Part shown: in pieces, positions 4,584-5,030 of the stretch
Numbering within the stretch: position 1 is the first letter of the stretch
How the letters are laid out: the number at the start of each line of letters is the position of its first letter
From: Verrucomicrobiales bacterium
Lineage (GTDB): Bacteria > Verrucomicrobiota > Verrucomicrobiia > Verrucomicrobiales > Akkermansiaceae
DNA: 5,030 nt
Direction: 5' to 3'
NCBI GenBank assembly: GCA_002729295.1
Contig: PBTU01000060.1
Location: 3,980 to 9,009 of the forward strand
The notes under the pieces: generated by a model
What the model was told of the DNA's origin: nothing
What the model saw: only the letters and a program-made list of their open reading frames with translations
Database searches by the model: none
Translations under genes and position numbers: made by a program

Positions 4584-5030
4584 TCACGCCTCTTTTGATT
4601 TTTCTTCCTCGTGTTTGCTTGAGGAGTGTCCAATGGAAGGAAGCACTCTCCGGACCAATTTCTTCAGTCCGCCTTCGCTTTCCTCATAGTCGACTTCGGC
4701 CTGGCGGTGTGCTTTTTCCCAGGCGGGTGCGAAGCCGGGGGCTTGCTCGCGCATCAGGCCGATAGCGTTTTCGATGATGGTGAGTTGGCGGAGCTCGGCG
4801 CGGCCGGGCTTTTGCTGCAACGTTGAGAGATTGACGCGAAGAGTTTCGTTCTGCGCGCGAAGATCTTCGAGTTTCTTCTGAATACTCTCGTTTCCTTCGG
4901 CGTTGACTTTAAGTTGGGTATTGAGGTGTTGCTGAAGTTCTTTGCTTTCTGCGGCCACCCGGGTAACTTCCTTTTTCAGGGTTTGCCGGGCGGAGAAACC
5001 TGATTTCCAAGTGAAGAAAGTGAAAAGGAG
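4584..5030 (-). CDS. Membrane-anchored coiled-coil protein of unknown function (5' end outside the window)
   Basis: The - strand frame is open from the right edge to the stop at 4584-4586, giving 148 residues. A GTG at 4958 could be a start, but the open frame continues upstream with LLFTFFTWKSGFSARQTLKKEV, which looks like the end of a hydrophobic N-terminal segment followed by basic residues. The true start is therefore probably beyond 5030. In fragment numbering, residues 25-74 are a likely coiled coil: I50, L54, L57, N61, L64, L68 and L71 fall on alternating a and d positions. Residues 75-118 form a second, probably helical region (RAELRQLTIIENAIGLMREQ), and the end is a charged, low-complexity tail (SSSKHEEEKSKEA). 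No catalytic motif is seen and I do not recognise the family. A short cell-envelope or division-associated scaffold is possible, but that is a guess. It converges on the aminotransferase gene. Confidence 0.75.
   Translation of the reverse strand, partial: LLFTFFTWKSGFSARQTLKKEVTRVAAESKELQQHLNTQLKVNAEGNESIQKKLEDLRAQNETLRVNLSTLQQKPGRAELRQLTIIENAIGLMREQAPGFAPAWEKAHRQAEVDYEESEGGLKKLVRRVLPSIGHSSSKHEEEKSKEA

Noticed and set aside
4462..4689. Small + strand frame running over the end of the - strand gene
   Set aside because: It starts inside the terminator T-run and overlaps the coding - strand frame; its composition is not protein-like.

Overview
The window is ordinary bacterial chromosome. It has five genes on the + strand (the first cut by the left edge), then one gene on the - strand cut by the right edge. 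The composition is balanced, genes are separated by short gaps, and start codons mostly lack a Shine-Dalgarno sequence. The left-edge fragment resembles the C-terminal beta-sandwich ends of secreted proteins seen in Verrucomicrobiota and Planctomycetota, and the class Ib aminotransferase and cysteine-free-type S4 fit that group. A marine Verrucomicrobiota-like bacterium is my best guess. It is an inference from style, not a demonstrated placement.

Layout. Positions 1-303 hold the C-terminal 100 residues of an unrecognised protein. A 187-base gap (304-490) follows, with a weak terminator-like hairpin, a candidate promoter and a structured leader. Next is a three-gene ribosomal protein operon, rpsM-rpsK-rpsD (S13, S11, S4; 491-2187), closed by a strong intrinsic terminator (2210-2244). 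Then come an mtfA-type zinc metallopeptidase with an N-terminal membrane segment (2283-3095), a 150-base gap with two perfect palindromes and a candidate promoter (3096-3245), a class Ib aspartate (possibly also prephenate) aminotransferase (3246-4418), a terminator that reads well on both strands (4434-4463), and a convergent - strand membrane-anchored coiled-coil protein (4584-5030, N-terminus missing).

How the genes relate. The three ribosomal proteins are small-subunit assembly or decoding proteins, and S4 is the classical autogenous repressor of this operon in gamma-proteobacteria. The other genes look like independent transcription units. Codon use differs: the ribosomal genes and the aminotransferase favour CGT/CGC Arg and CTC/CTT Leu, while mtfA and the left-edge gene use more CGG/AGG, TTG/CTG and GGG. 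This suggests high expression of the first set rather than foreign origin of the second.

Main oddities. S11 carries an 85-90 residue acidic Ala/Glu/Pro-rich N-terminal extension. The usual rpoA-rplQ tail is absent after rpsD. The rpsM leader has two GCCTG copies that could compete for one CAGGC. MtfA is apparently membrane-anchored. I did not find a defence system, mobile element, CRISPR array or RNA gene.
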